Notes under the pieces: model-generated
Databases searched by the model: none
What the model was told of the DNA's origin: nothing
What the model saw: only the letters and a program-made list of their open reading frames with translations
Program-made: the position numbers and the translations under genes
NCBI RefSeq assembly: GCF_027980145.1
Contig: NZ_JAMZNK010000031.1
Location: forward strand, 1 to 64,000
Direction: 5' to 3'
DNA length: 64,000 nucleotides
Source: Flavobacterium azizsancarii
GTDB lineage: Bacteria; Bacteroidota; Bacteroidia; Flavobacteriales; Flavobacteriaceae
Part shown: one piece after another, positions 34,246 to 42,705 of the stretch
Layout of the letters: each line of letters opens with the position of its first letter
Numbering within the stretch: the first letter of the stretch is position 1

Positions 34246-35158
34246 GATTTCTTAATTTAGCTAATTCCTGGAATAATTCTTTTTCTTTTGCGGATAAGTT
34301 TGTTGGGATTTTTATGGTATACGTGATGTATAAATCTCCAAATTGATTTTCTTTTTTATAAATAGGAAAACCTTTTCCCTTCAATTTAACCTTCGTTCCC
34401 GGCTGAGTTTCCGGAACTACTTTTATTTTTACTTTTCCATCAAAAGTATTTACATAGATTTCTCCACCTAATATTGCGGTGTATAGATCAAGATCAACAT
34501 CGGCGTATAAATTATTGCCTTCTCGTTTAAAATCGGAGTTATTTTCAATTGAAAAAGTAATGTATAAATCGCCATTAGGTCCGCCGTTTGCTCCCGGTGC
34601 ACCATGATTTGGAATTTTTATAATTTGCCCGTTTTCAACTCCTGCCGGAATTGTAATTCGGATATTTTTACCGTTTACAGTCAGGTTTTGTTTGTGAGTT
34701 GTATAAGCAGCTGTAAGATCTAATTGTAATTCGGCATTAAAATCCTGTCCTCTGTATTTTGCCTGTCCTCTTGAGCTCCTTCCTGCAGAACCATACATAG
34801 AATTGAAGAAATCAGAAAAATCGCCACCGGCAAAATCGCCTCCAAAATCTGAATAACTCTGACCTCCGTCTTGTTGTTGTCTTGAATATTGTTGCTGGTT
34901 AGGATCGTAACCAGCTTTTTCGAACTCATCAGCATGTTTCCAGTCTTTTCCGTATTTATCGTATTTTTTGCGATTTTCAGGATTACTCAAAACTTCATTT
35001 GCTTCATTTATTTCCTTGAATTTTTTCTCGGCTTCCTTATCATTCGGATTCAAATCAGGATGATATTTGCGGGCTAATTTTCGATATGCTTTTTTGATCT
35101 CAGCTTCTGTAGCTGATTTCATGATTCCTAATGCTTTATAATAGTCAATGTAATCCAT
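34238..35158 (-). CDS. cbpA: CbpA-type DnaJ-class co-chaperone
   Basis: A 306-residue J-protein: J domain 1-70 with the HPD triad (33-35), a Gly/Gln/Ser-rich linker (about 80-130) and two beta-barrel peptide-binding domains with the C-terminal DnaJ fold (GVENGQIIKIPNHGAPG, ...LGGEIYVNTFDGKVKIKV). The zinc-finger domain of DnaJ is missing, as in CbpA. It stimulates DnaK; the CbpM gene directly after it is its regulator. No heat-shock operator was recognised upstream. Confidence 0.92.
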   Translation of the reverse strand: MDYIDYYKALGIMKSATEAEIKKAYRKLARKYHPDLNPNDKEAEKKFKEINEANEVLSNPENRKKYDKYGKDWKHADEFEKAGYDPNQQQYSRQQQDGGQSYSDFGGDFAGGDFSDFFNSMYGSAGRSSRGQAKYRGQDFNAELQLDLTAAYTTHKQNLTVNGKNIRITIPAGVENGQIIKIPNHGAPGANGGPNGDLYITFSIENNSDFKREGNNLYADVDLDLYTAILGGEIYVNTFDGKVKIKVVPETQPGTKVKLKGKGFPIYKKENQFGDLYITYTIKIPTNLSAKEKELFQELAKLRNHE

Positions 35159-35373
35159 TTGCTTGTGTTTTAATAAAGATAAATTAAAGCCTTGAAGTTA
35201 AGGAATAAGTTGCTAATTATCAAAATCATGAAGCTCTTTTTAATATAAAAAATCGGATAAAAAAATCGGATGCTGTTTTTGGTAATATTTGATTTTAATT
35301 TGGGCTTCTTGTTTTTTGGCAGGTTTTTTGATTCCAAAAAATTGCCTAATATATTGTTATAATAGTCTTAAAG

Positions 35374-35405
35374 TTGTAGAGCCAAACTAAATTATGCTAT
35401 TTTTG
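35374..35405 (+). promoter_or_regulatory. Candidate promoter of the 238-residue secreted protein
   Basis: TTG at 35374-35376, 21-bp spacer, then TATTTTTG at 35398-35405 (TAnnTTTG). It gives a leader of about 55 bases. Nothing else notable was seen in 35159-35463. Confidence 0.5.
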
Positions 35406-35463
35406 TGATGCTATACTTTGATTTTATAAAAATTATAAAAGCCGATTCGATAATACTTTTTCA

Positions 35464-36180
35464 ATGAAGCACATTTTATTTTTCATATTATTTTTTACAG
35501 CTGTCACCGTATCAGCTCAAACTGAATTTAGTACTAAATTCAAGAGTATTCCGGCACCTAAGTTTAGTGCAAAACCCAAAAAAGTGCCTTTGCCGGAAGT
35601 CAAAGATCCTCAGGCTGATAATATGGATATGCCAAGTATTAAGACGCCAAATGTTTTTGAACATACCAGTATTACTCCCAAATCTCAATTGCAGGTAGGA
35701 GCAGAGAAAAGTAAATTTACCATGTCTACAGAAACTGAATTTGCCAATCCGGGAGATCGTTTTGTACCTAAAATGGAGAAAGATCTGGACAAAGCATTAA
35801 AAGATGCCGGACTAAAAGAAGGTCGTGGACAATTGGTGAGGCGAAATATTTCGTTAGGAGATTTTAGAACAAAATCGAAATTTTTTATTGTGAAACTAAG
35901 GGATTTTGGTGCAATCGATGGTGACCTGGTAAAAGTATCTTCTAATGATAAAGTGATTAAAGACCAGATATTTTTAGAATCCAATTTTAAAGAAGTCAAG
36001 ATTATGCTGGACAACGGCTTTAATAAATTAGATTTTGAAGCGTTAAATATTGGTTCCCTTGGTGGAAATACTGCCGAAATCAGGGTTTATGATGACAAAG
36101 GACAATTGGTTACCAATGATTATTGGGACAATCTTGCAGCAGGTTTTAAAGCTTCGATAGTAGTTACTAAAGAAGAATAA
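35464..36180 (+). CDS. Secreted protein of unknown function, 238 aa
   Basis: Signal peptide MKHILFFILFFTAVTVSAQ, then a Pro/Lys-rich unstructured region (residues about 25-75), a helix (PKMEKDLDKALKDAGL) and a beta-sandwich-like C-terminal domain (SKFFIVKLRDFGAIDGD, DGQIFLESNF-like strands, and GGNTAEIRVYDDKGQLV). The last part resembles small Ig-like or C2-like folds. Conserved-looking but I do not recognise a family. It is alone, with its own promoter. Confidence 0.6.
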   Translation: MKHILFFILFFTAVTVSAQTEFSTKFKSIPAPKFSAKPKKVPLPEVKDPQADNMDMPSIKTPNVFEHTSITPKSQLQVGAEKSKFTMSTETEFANPGDRFVPKMEKDLDKALKDAGLKEGRGQLVRRNISLGDFRTKSKFFIVKLRDFGAIDGDLVKVSSNDKVIKDQIFLESNFKEVKIMLDNGFNKLDFEALNIGSLGGNTAEIRVYDDKGQLVTNDYWDNLAAGFKASIVVTKEE

Positions 36181-36345
36181 AACAGCTAATTGCTTTTACA
36201 TAAAAAAAACATAGTCCCTGGGCTTTGGTCAATGTCATTAATTTAAGCTTTTTTAAGGCAATTATCACCAACCAATTTTCAAACAAATAGTCGCTTGATT
36301 TTTAATCGTTTAGTTTATTTACTAGTATTGAATACGCGTAATAAG

Positions 36346-36532
36346 ATGGCTTTAGCCAAATCAAGTATTTTTGGTTAAAGCCATTCAGATTGATATTATA
36401 TTAACTCCAGCTAAAGCTGGAGCCAATTCAAAAAAAACTTAACTTAATGAAATCGAACGTCGGGATGGGATGTATTATAAATAAGCGAATCGTCTGGTTT
36501 TGGGTTTCAAATAGCTATGTTTCTATGTGTTT
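36346..36532. repeat. Three dispersed palindromes in the 36181-36555 spacer
   Basis: atggctttagccaaa / tttggttaaagccat (36346-36384), ctccagctaaagctggag (36405-36422, perfect) and the right-arm copy atagctatgtttctatgtgtt (36511-36531) shared with 33891. No gene is seen here. Confidence 0.6.
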
Positions 36533-36555
36533 CAATTGTATTTTCTGTCTCTTGC

Positions 36556-37815
36556 TTATTCTTTTGCAATGACAAGTTCATTTTTCTCTTCACCGGTTTC
36601 TTTCAGCATAAAACTTACTATAACAGCAATTGAGATTCCTATAATCCAGAATAAACCTGCTTGCTGAAAATGAAGCGTTTTATCAAGATTACTTGCAAGG
36701 GTTTTGCCAAATAGGTGACTGAATAATGGACTTAAAAGTGTTGTAACTCCAAAAGTTATAAAGTTAATAGCTCCTGTAGCACTTCCTTTTACATGATCGG
36801 GATTCGCTTCTTTGATTATAGAATAGGGAATCATTGCGGCTCCGGAAGCGACGCCTAATAAAAACATACTGATTTTTACAGGAAGCACGTCCGGGAAATA
36901 CAATAGCTGGACGAAACTTAAAATCATCATTACTGCACCAAATATTAAGACGGGTTTTCGTTTTTTTATCTTATCTGTAATATATCCCAATAGCGGACAT
37001 CCGAATACCCAGCCAAAAGCTACCATTGCACTAGAAATTGTTGCCGTATGAAAATCTAAAGCTCTGTCTTTCTGAAAAAAGTCAACGGCCCACGTCATGG
37101 CAAAGATAGTTGTAGGCGCAAATAATAATCCTGAAACTATACCGCATAACCATGATTGCGGATTACTAAAAACAATTTTGTAAGGACTTAATATGCCTTG
37201 TTTCTTTTGATCGGGTACTGTCTTTTCTTCAATTCTGTTTGCAGGAGTTATAAACCAAAGTCCAAAAGCAACAATGATAGTAAAGATTCCAACGGATAAC
37301 CAAAAGGTATTAATATCCATTCCTTTTTCAATCAAAGGCCCTACAACAAATTGTCCTGCTGAGCCTCCAAGCATTCCAAAACATTGTGTAAATCCAATTG
37401 CAGTCGCCAAAGATTTTGCCGAAAAACCTTTACTGGCAAGATATACACAACCGGGAAACGCAAAGGCACATCCGGCGCCCTGAAATAATCGTCCTGTTAC
37501 ACCACTAAATTGACTTGAAATCATGAATAGTAAACATCCACTTCCTAAAATAAGCGCTCCGGCAAAAAGCGAGTATTTTGCTCCAAAACGATCCAAAGCA
37601 ATTCCTGCAATTAAACTACAGGTAGAATAGGTGTAATAATAAGTTCCAATTATGGTTACCAGTCTTATCTCACTGACAGAAAAACTATGAGAAAGCTCCG
37701 GGAGCATTACTGCAGGAGCAGAGCGTATTACATAATCTAAAAAATAGAAAACCAAACCAAATACCCATGCGATCACGTAATATTTGGTGTATGATTTATT
37801 AGTATTGATATCCAT
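36556..37815 (-). CDS. MFS transporter
   Basis: A 419-residue, 12-helix major facilitator. Between helices 2 and 3 lies AGIALDRFGAKYSLFAGA (the G-x-L-x-D-R-x-G-R/K motif), and GRLFQGAGCAFAFPGCVYLA follows in helix 4. It resembles organic-acid or sugar-phosphate-type transporters, but the substrate cannot be fixed. The next gene downstream on the same strand is separated by an inverted-repeat spacer from the poxB-type gene. Confidence 0.88.
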   Translation of the reverse strand: MDINTNKSYTKYYVIAWVFGLVFYFLDYVIRSAPAVMLPELSHSFSVSEIRLVTIIGTYYYTYSTCSLIAGIALDRFGAKYSLFAGALILGSGCLLFMISSQFSGVTGRLFQGAGCAFAFPGCVYLASKGFSAKSLATAIGFTQCFGMLGGSAGQFVVGPLIEKGMDINTFWLSVGIFTIIVAFGLWFITPANRIEEKTVPDQKKQGILSPYKIVFSNPQSWLCGIVSGLLFAPTTIFAMTWAVDFFQKDRALDFHTATISSAMVAFGWVFGCPLLGYITDKIKKRKPVLIFGAVMMILSFVQLLYFPDVLPVKISMFLLGVASGAAMIPYSIIKEANPDHVKGSATGAINFITFGVTTLLSPLFSHLFGKTLASNLDKTLHFQQAGLFWIIGISIAVIVSFMLKETGEEKNELVIAKE

Positions 37816-37857
37816 AAAATATATTTCTTTTTATTTGAGGTGTAGGTATTAAAATGA

Positions 37858-37970
37858 ACACGAATTTCATGAATTTGCACAAAACTAAATGGAGAAATTT
37901 TGTTTGTGAAATTAATTCTACAAATTGAATTTCACAAATTGAATAAGTGAAAATTAGTGAAATTCGTGTT
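37858..37970. repeat. Inverted-repeat element, aacacgaatttca / tgaaattcgtgtt
   Basis: Arms at 37858-37870 and 37958-37970 with an internal gaaattaattctacaaattgaatttc imperfect hairpin. It is a relative of the 33143-33240 element. Confidence 0.6.
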
Positions 37971-37981
37971 TAAATCTGTTT

Positions 37982-39718
37982 TTAAATGCCTTCTTTCAGG
38001 TGTTTGTAATTGGATTTAACAGTGTCGAAAACTTCATCCATTTTGCCGCCAAGCATTAATCTCGTCATTGATTTTGCCATACCTACCACTTGTTCCCATT
38101 CTACTTTTGGAGGCATTGCAAGGGCATTTGGATTAGTAAAGATATTCAGTAAAACAGGACCGTTATGCAGGAATGCATTTTCAATTGCTCCCTGAACCTC
38201 TTCGGGTTTGTGAACATTTACACCCTGAAAACCCATTGCCTGAGCAATCAGTCCAAAATCAGGATTGACCATATCAGTTTCGTTATCTGGCAGTCCGCCA
38301 ACTTCCATCTCCAGTTTTACCATCCCCAAAGCACGATTATTAAAGACAATAATTTTAATGGGAATATTATATTGTTTAATGGTTGCTAAATCTCCTAAAA
38401 GCATCGACAAGCCGCCATCACCACACATAGCAATAACTTGTCTTTCAGGGTGTGCGAGTGCTGCACCAATCGCCATTGGCATTGCATTGGCCATCGATCC
38501 GTGATTAAACGAGCCCAGCATTGTTCGTTCTCCTGTGCCTTTTATAAAACGGGCTCCCCAAACGCAGGTCATTCCGGTATCAACCGTAAAAATGGCATCT
38601 TTAGTTGCTAATTTATCGATAATATGTGCCACATATTCCGGTTGAATGGTGTCTTCTCCGCCGTTATCTTTAATATAGATGTTCATGTTTTCTTTTACAC
38701 TGGCATAAAATTTAAGTTGTGCCTGTAAAAAACTATCATCTGTTTTGTTTTCTAATAATGGTAATAAAGCTTCAATGGTATCGCCCACATCACCGCATAA
38801 TCCCATATAGAGATTGGCTCTTCGTCCTAAACGTTCCGTGCTGGTGTCGATTTGAATGATTTTATTATCTGTAGGCATGAATTTATCATAGGGAAAATCA
38901 GTTCCTAATAATAAAACCAAATGAGACTCATGCATGCTGTGATAAGCAGAAGGCTGCCCGAGTAAACCTGTCATTCCTATTTCGTTAGGATTATTGGGTT
39001 GGATGCTCATTTTTCCTCTAAAAGAATATCCTACAGGCGCTTTGATATGTTGTGATAATTGTACGACCTGATCGTGTGCTTTGTCAGAACCAATTCCGCA
39101 GAATAAAGTGATTTTTGTACTTTCGTTTATAGCTTTTGCTAAATGTTGTAATTCCTGATCAGAAGGTCGGATAACGGGATTACAATGAAAATACTGAGTC
39201 GAAATATTGCTTTCAACCGCTTTTAACTCAGAAACATCTCCGGGTAAACCAATAACAGCGACACCTTTTTTGCCTAATGCATGTTGTATGGCGGTTTGTA
39301 TAATTCGCGGGGCTTGCTCAGCAGTCATAATCATTTGATTATAGTAACTGCAATCGTCAAAAAGTTTGATTGTGTTTGTTTCCTGAAAATAATCCATACC
39401 CATTTCGTGGGTATTTATGGTGGATGCGATGGCTAACAAAGGCACATGTGAGCGATGTGCATCATATAAACCATTTATTAAATGAACATGTCCGGGACCG
39501 CAACTTCCGGCGCAAACCGCAAAACCATCCAATTCAGCTTCGGCAGCTGCGGCATAAGCGCCAACTTCTTCATGCCGAACATGAATCCATTTTATCTTTC
39601 CGTTTCTTCGTATTGCATCATTAAAATGATTTAAACTATCGCCGGTAACCGCATAAACGCGTTTTACACCAGCTTCTACCAACATGTCAACTAATTGTTC
39701 TGCAACTATTTTACTCAT
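37982..39718 (-). CDS. poxB: Pyruvate oxidase/pyruvate dehydrogenase (quinone), PoxB-type
   Basis: A 578-residue thiamine-diphosphate enzyme that decarboxylates pyruvate to acetate and CO2 and passes electrons to quinone through FAD. The N-terminal PYR domain has the catalytic Glu in HVRHEEVGAYAAA (Glu50/51). The Rossmann-like middle domain spans about 185-340. The PP domain has GSFNHGSMANAMP and MCGDGGLSMLLGD (GDGG 433-436, NN 460-461), nearly as in E. coli PoxB. The C-terminal PoxB membrane-binding tail appears divergent. Acetolactate synthase is a less likely alternative, as there is no small subunit nearby. Confidence 0.88.
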   Translation of the reverse strand: MSKIVAEQLVDMLVEAGVKRVYAVTGDSLNHFNDAIRRNGKIKWIHVRHEEVGAYAAAAEAELDGFAVCAGSCGPGHVHLINGLYDAHRSHVPLLAIASTINTHEMGMDYFQETNTIKLFDDCSYYNQMIMTAEQAPRIIQTAIQHALGKKGVAVIGLPGDVSELKAVESNISTQYFHCNPVIRPSDQELQHLAKAINESTKITLFCGIGSDKAHDQVVQLSQHIKAPVGYSFRGKMSIQPNNPNEIGMTGLLGQPSAYHSMHESHLVLLLGTDFPYDKFMPTDNKIIQIDTSTERLGRRANLYMGLCGDVGDTIEALLPLLENKTDDSFLQAQLKFYASVKENMNIYIKDNGGEDTIQPEYVAHIIDKLATKDAIFTVDTGMTCVWGARFIKGTGERTMLGSFNHGSMANAMPMAIGAALAHPERQVIAMCGDGGLSMLLGDLATIKQYNIPIKIIVFNNRALGMVKLEMEVGGLPDNETDMVNPDFGLIAQAMGFQGVNVHKPEEVQGAIENAFLHNGPVLLNIFTNPNALAMPPKVEWEQVVGMAKSMTRLMLGGKMDEVFDTVKSNYKHLKEGI

Positions 39719-40296
39719 GGATTATATTTTTAAAATTAATATTAGATCGTATAAACATTGGTTATGGTTTACTTTCTTAATGATTACTTTTTAAGATAAA
39801 CTGGGTTATGATGTAAAAATGATTTGGTATGGTTTTATAAATTTAAGGATTTTTTTTGAAGATTCTGAGAGACTAAGGTTCTAAGTTACTAAGTTTTTTT
39901 TTGAAGGCACAAAGCGACAAAGGTTCAAAGGGACAAAGTTTTTTTTTTTAGGTTCAAAGCAACAGAGGTTCAAAGGGACAAAGTTTTTGCACTTTGTTTA
40001 CCTCTGTCCCTAAACTTCGGGATTGTTGCTTTGCAACTCAGTCCCTACGGGCAATGTCATTAAGTTAAGGGGGAATCTATAAAATTATTTAACAGTTTAA
40101 TCAAGAAAATAATTAGAAAAATCCGTTTTTACCAGCGTTTTCGCTTTAGCGAATCAGTAAAATCAGCGTCTAATTTTGACGCGGATAAGAGAGATTTACT
40201 TCGTAAAAACGCGGATAAAAACGGATTTGAGCTGCAATAATTTTATTAAAAGCTTAACCTTAGCAACTCATTCCCGAAGCCTCGGGATAGCAGCTT
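39719..40296. repeat. 578-bp gene-free spacer packed with dispersed repeats
   Basis: An aaggttctaag / ctaagttactaag run (39861-39888) and a ggttcaaag-ggacaaag series (39901-39986) recur at 40876-41020. A 23-bp inverted repeat aaatccgtttttaccagcg / aaaacgcggataaaaacgg lies at 40119-40141 and 40206-40228 and is related to 31662. tcccgaagcctcggga is a hairpin (40272-40287) and is also seen near 40935. No gene is supported. Confidence 0.65.
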
Positions 40297-40824
40297 TTAG
40301 AAAGGATCTGCCGTTACTCTGAACTTCATATCTGCTTTTACGGTTACATCTTTCGTAAGGGTTTCTTTTAGGGTAACTTTTGTTCTTATTTTATATTTAT
40401 CAGCTTTAATGTATTGATCTAATCGGGCATCGGTACAAATTAAGTCAATTGTATTCGTGCTGGAATTGATATTGTCCTGATAAGCCAGTTCTATTTCATC
40501 AGAATCTGTTGTTGAGATGTATAAATGTATGGACTTTAAAAATGTAAATGTTTTATCTGAAGGATCAGTGATTGATAATTTAAGCGATTTTATTTTGACA
40601 TCTTTTACTAAACCTGCCTTGGTTTTATTGTTTTGAAATTCGGCTGAAGAATTTGTCGTAACATCTGGTGTAATAATCTCTGATGGCAGATTGACAGGAA
40701 AAGTGCTTTGAATTTTAATCGAGGTTGAGTTAGAAATATTAAAACTCAATAGGTCATCAACGGTACTGCAAGAATTTAAAAATAAAGACAATAAAAGGGT
40801 AATGACAATTAATTTTGATTTCAT
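40297..40824 (-). CDS. Lipoprotein of unknown function, 175 aa
   Basis: Signal peptide with lipobox LNSC (Cys19). The mature part is beta-rich (KIKSLKLSITDPSDKTFTFL, EIELAYQDNI, KIRTKVTLKETLTKDVTVKA) with no Cys beyond the lipidated one and no catalytic motif. It is bounded on both sides by repeat-rich spacers. Possible surface or periplasmic structural protein; no family recognised. Confidence 0.65.
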   Translation of the reverse strand: MKSKLIVITLLLSLFLNSCSTVDDLLSFNISNSTSIKIQSTFPVNLPSEIITPDVTTNSSAEFQNNKTKAGLVKDVKIKSLKLSITDPSDKTFTFLKSIHLYISTTDSDEIELAYQDNINSSTNTIDLICTDARLDQYIKADKYKIRTKVTLKETLTKDVTVKADMKFRVTADPF

Positions 40825-41034
40825 AGGTATGGTTTTTTCTTAAATACGATTTTTGGCGAGTTATGGTTTTTTTTGAAGGTACTAAGATTTGAAGGTTCTA
40901 AGGGATTAAGTTTTTCTTTTTTTAGGTTCAAAGCGGCAATCCCGAAGCTTCGGGATAAAAGAATAAAGAAAAGACTTAATAAAATTGTAGATTCTAAACC
41001 TCTGAACCTTTGTCCCTTTGAATATTTATACCTA

Positions 41035-41083
41035 AAAATCGGAACAATGAAAAAAAATATTATTTTTTCACAGTTCCGATTTT
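41035..41083. terminator. Large hairpin in the guaA leader region
   Basis: aaaatcggaac / gttccgatttt arms with an inner tgaaaaaa / ttttttca stem and a T-run after it. It lies 20 bp before the guaA -7 box and upstream of the minus-strand lipoprotein gene's start, so it may separate the divergent units, or act as an attenuator if an upstream promoter exists. Confidence 0.5.
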
Positions 41084-41103
41084 TCATTTTGGAATATAAA
41101 AAG

Positions 41104-41111
41104 TATTTTTG
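41104..41111 (+). promoter_or_regulatory. Candidate -7 box at the guaA start codon
   Basis: TATTTTTG (TAnnTTTG) ends 4 bases before the ATG at 41115. If real, transcripts would begin at or within a few bases of the start codon, giving a leaderless message. Confidence 0.35.
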
Positions 41112-41114
41112 CGC

Positions 41115-42644
41115 ATGCAACACAACGTACTTATTTTAGATTTCGGATCGCAATATACTCAGCTTATTGCGCGTAGAGTTCGCGAATTAAATATATTCTG
41201 CGAAATTTTCCCTTACAATCACTTTCCTAGTGATTTATCACCTTATAAAGCCGTAATTTTAGGAGGAAGCCCATTTTCTGTTCGCGGAGAAGATGCTCCA
41301 CATCCTGATTTATCTCAAATTCGAGGCAAGCTTCCCTTATTGGCAGTTTGTTACGGAGCACAATACCTGGCCCACTTTAGCGGTGGAGAAGTAGCGGCTT
41401 CGAATACCAGAGAATATGGCAGAGCTAATTTGTCTTATATTAAGGAAGGAGAAACTTTCTTTAACGGAGTTTCAGAAAACAGCCAGGTTTGGATGAGTCA
41501 TAGCGATAGTATCAAGGCTTTACCAACAAATGCAGTAAAATTGGCAAGTACTCACGATGTAGAATTTGCAGCTTACAAAATTGAAGGAGAAACGACATAT
41601 GCTATTCAGTATCATCCGGAAGTTTTCCATTCTACAGATGGATCAAAAATGCTGAAAAACTTTCTTGTAGATATTGCCGAAGTTCCTCAAAACTTTACAC
41701 CAGGTGCTTTCGTAGAAGAAATGGTGGGAGAATTAAAAGAGAAATTAGGAAACGATAAAGTGGTTTTAGGACTTTCTGGCGGAGTAGATTCTACTGTTGC
41801 GGCAGTTTTATTGCACCAGGCTATCGGTAAAAACTTGTATTGTATTTTTGTAAATAACGGTTTATTACGTAAAAATGAATTCCAAAATGTATTAGATCAA
41901 TACAAAGGAATGGGATTGAACGTAAAAGGAGTAGATGCCGGAGATCGTTTCTTAGGTGAATTAGCCGGAATTAGTGATCCTGAAACCAAACGTAAAACAA
42001 TTGGTCGTGTATTTATCGAAGTTTTTGATGATGAATCACACTTAATCGAAGACGTAAAATGGTTGGCACAAGGAACTATTTATCCAGACGTAATCGAATC
42101 TGTATCTGTAAAAGGACCATCGGCAACAATTAAATCGCACCATAACGTGGGTGGATTGCCGGATTATATGAAATTAAAAATTGTAGAACCACTTAGAATG
42201 TTGTTTAAAGACGAAGTTCGAAGAGTTGGGGCTACTTTAGGAATAGATCCTGAATTATTAGGACGACACCCTTTCCCGGGACCAGGATTATCAATTAGAA
42301 TTTTAGGAGATATTACTCCTGAGAAAGTTCAAATCCTTCAAGATGTTGATGCCGTTTTTATCGACGGATTAAAATCTTGGGGACTTTATGACAAAGTTTG
42401 GCAGGCCGGAGCAATTTTACTTCCGGTAAATAGTGTTGGTGTGATGGGCGATGAGCGTACTTACGAAAAAGTAGTAGCGCTTAGAGCTGTAGAATCTACT
42501 GACGGTATGACTGCTGACTGGGTTCATTTGCCTTATGATTTCTTAATGAAGGTGTCTAATGACATCATCAATAAAGTAAAAGGGGTAAATCGTGTGGTTT
42601 ACGATATCAGTTCAAAACCGCCAGCAACAATTGAGTGGGAATAA
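41115..42644 (+). CDS. guaA: GMP synthase (glutamine-hydrolysing)
   Basis: Converts XMP to GMP using glutamine and ATP. The class I amidotransferase domain (residues about 1-190) has VLILDFGSQYTQLIARRVRE, the nucleophile in LLAVCYGAQYLAH and the Glu/His pair in QYHPEVFH. The ATP-pyrophosphatase domain has the P-loop LGLSGGVDSTVAAVLLH, and the dimerisation domain ends KPPATIEWE. The start is ATG 41115; a TTG at 41109 would add two residues and is unlikely. Size (509 aa) is normal. Strong match. Confidence 0.96.
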   Translation: MQHNVLILDFGSQYTQLIARRVRELNIFCEIFPYNHFPSDLSPYKAVILGGSPFSVRGEDAPHPDLSQIRGKLPLLAVCYGAQYLAHFSGGEVAASNTREYGRANLSYIKEGETFFNGVSENSQVWMSHSDSIKALPTNAVKLASTHDVEFAAYKIEGETTYAIQYHPEVFHSTDGSKMLKNFLVDIAEVPQNFTPGAFVEEMVGELKEKLGNDKVVLGLSGGVDSTVAAVLLHQAIGKNLYCIFVNNGLLRKNEFQNVLDQYKGMGLNVKGVDAGDRFLGELAGISDPETKRKTIGRVFIEVFDDESHLIEDVKWLAQGTIYPDVIESVSVKGPSATIKSHHNVGGLPDYMKLKIVEPLRMLFKDEVRRVGATLGIDPELLGRHPFPGPGLSIRILGDITPEKVQILQDVDAVFIDGLKSWGLYDKVWQAGAILLPVNSVGVMGDERTYEKVVALRAVESTDGMTADWVHLPYDFLMKVSNDIINKVKGVNRVVYDISSKPPATIEWE

Positions 42645-42655
42645 ACTATATTTCA

Positions 42656-42691
42656 AATTAAGGCGTTACATTTGTAACGCCTTAATTTTTT
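42656..42691 (+). terminator. Intrinsic terminator of guaA
   Basis: Perfect 15-bp stem aattaaggcgttaca / tgtaacgccttaatt with a 2-base core and a T6 tail, directly after guaA. Confidence 0.9.
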
Positions 42692-42705
42692 ATAACCTAC
42701 TATTT

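Noticed and set aside
40821..41123. 100-residue minus-strand frame spanning the guaA leader
   Set aside because: It overlaps the repeat array, the large hairpin and the guaA start; low-complexity K/L/F composition suggests a chance frame.
42592..42705. N-terminal extension of the first LysM gene
   Set aside because: It would overlap guaA and cross its terminator, and lacks a signal peptide; ATG 42706 gives a clean one.
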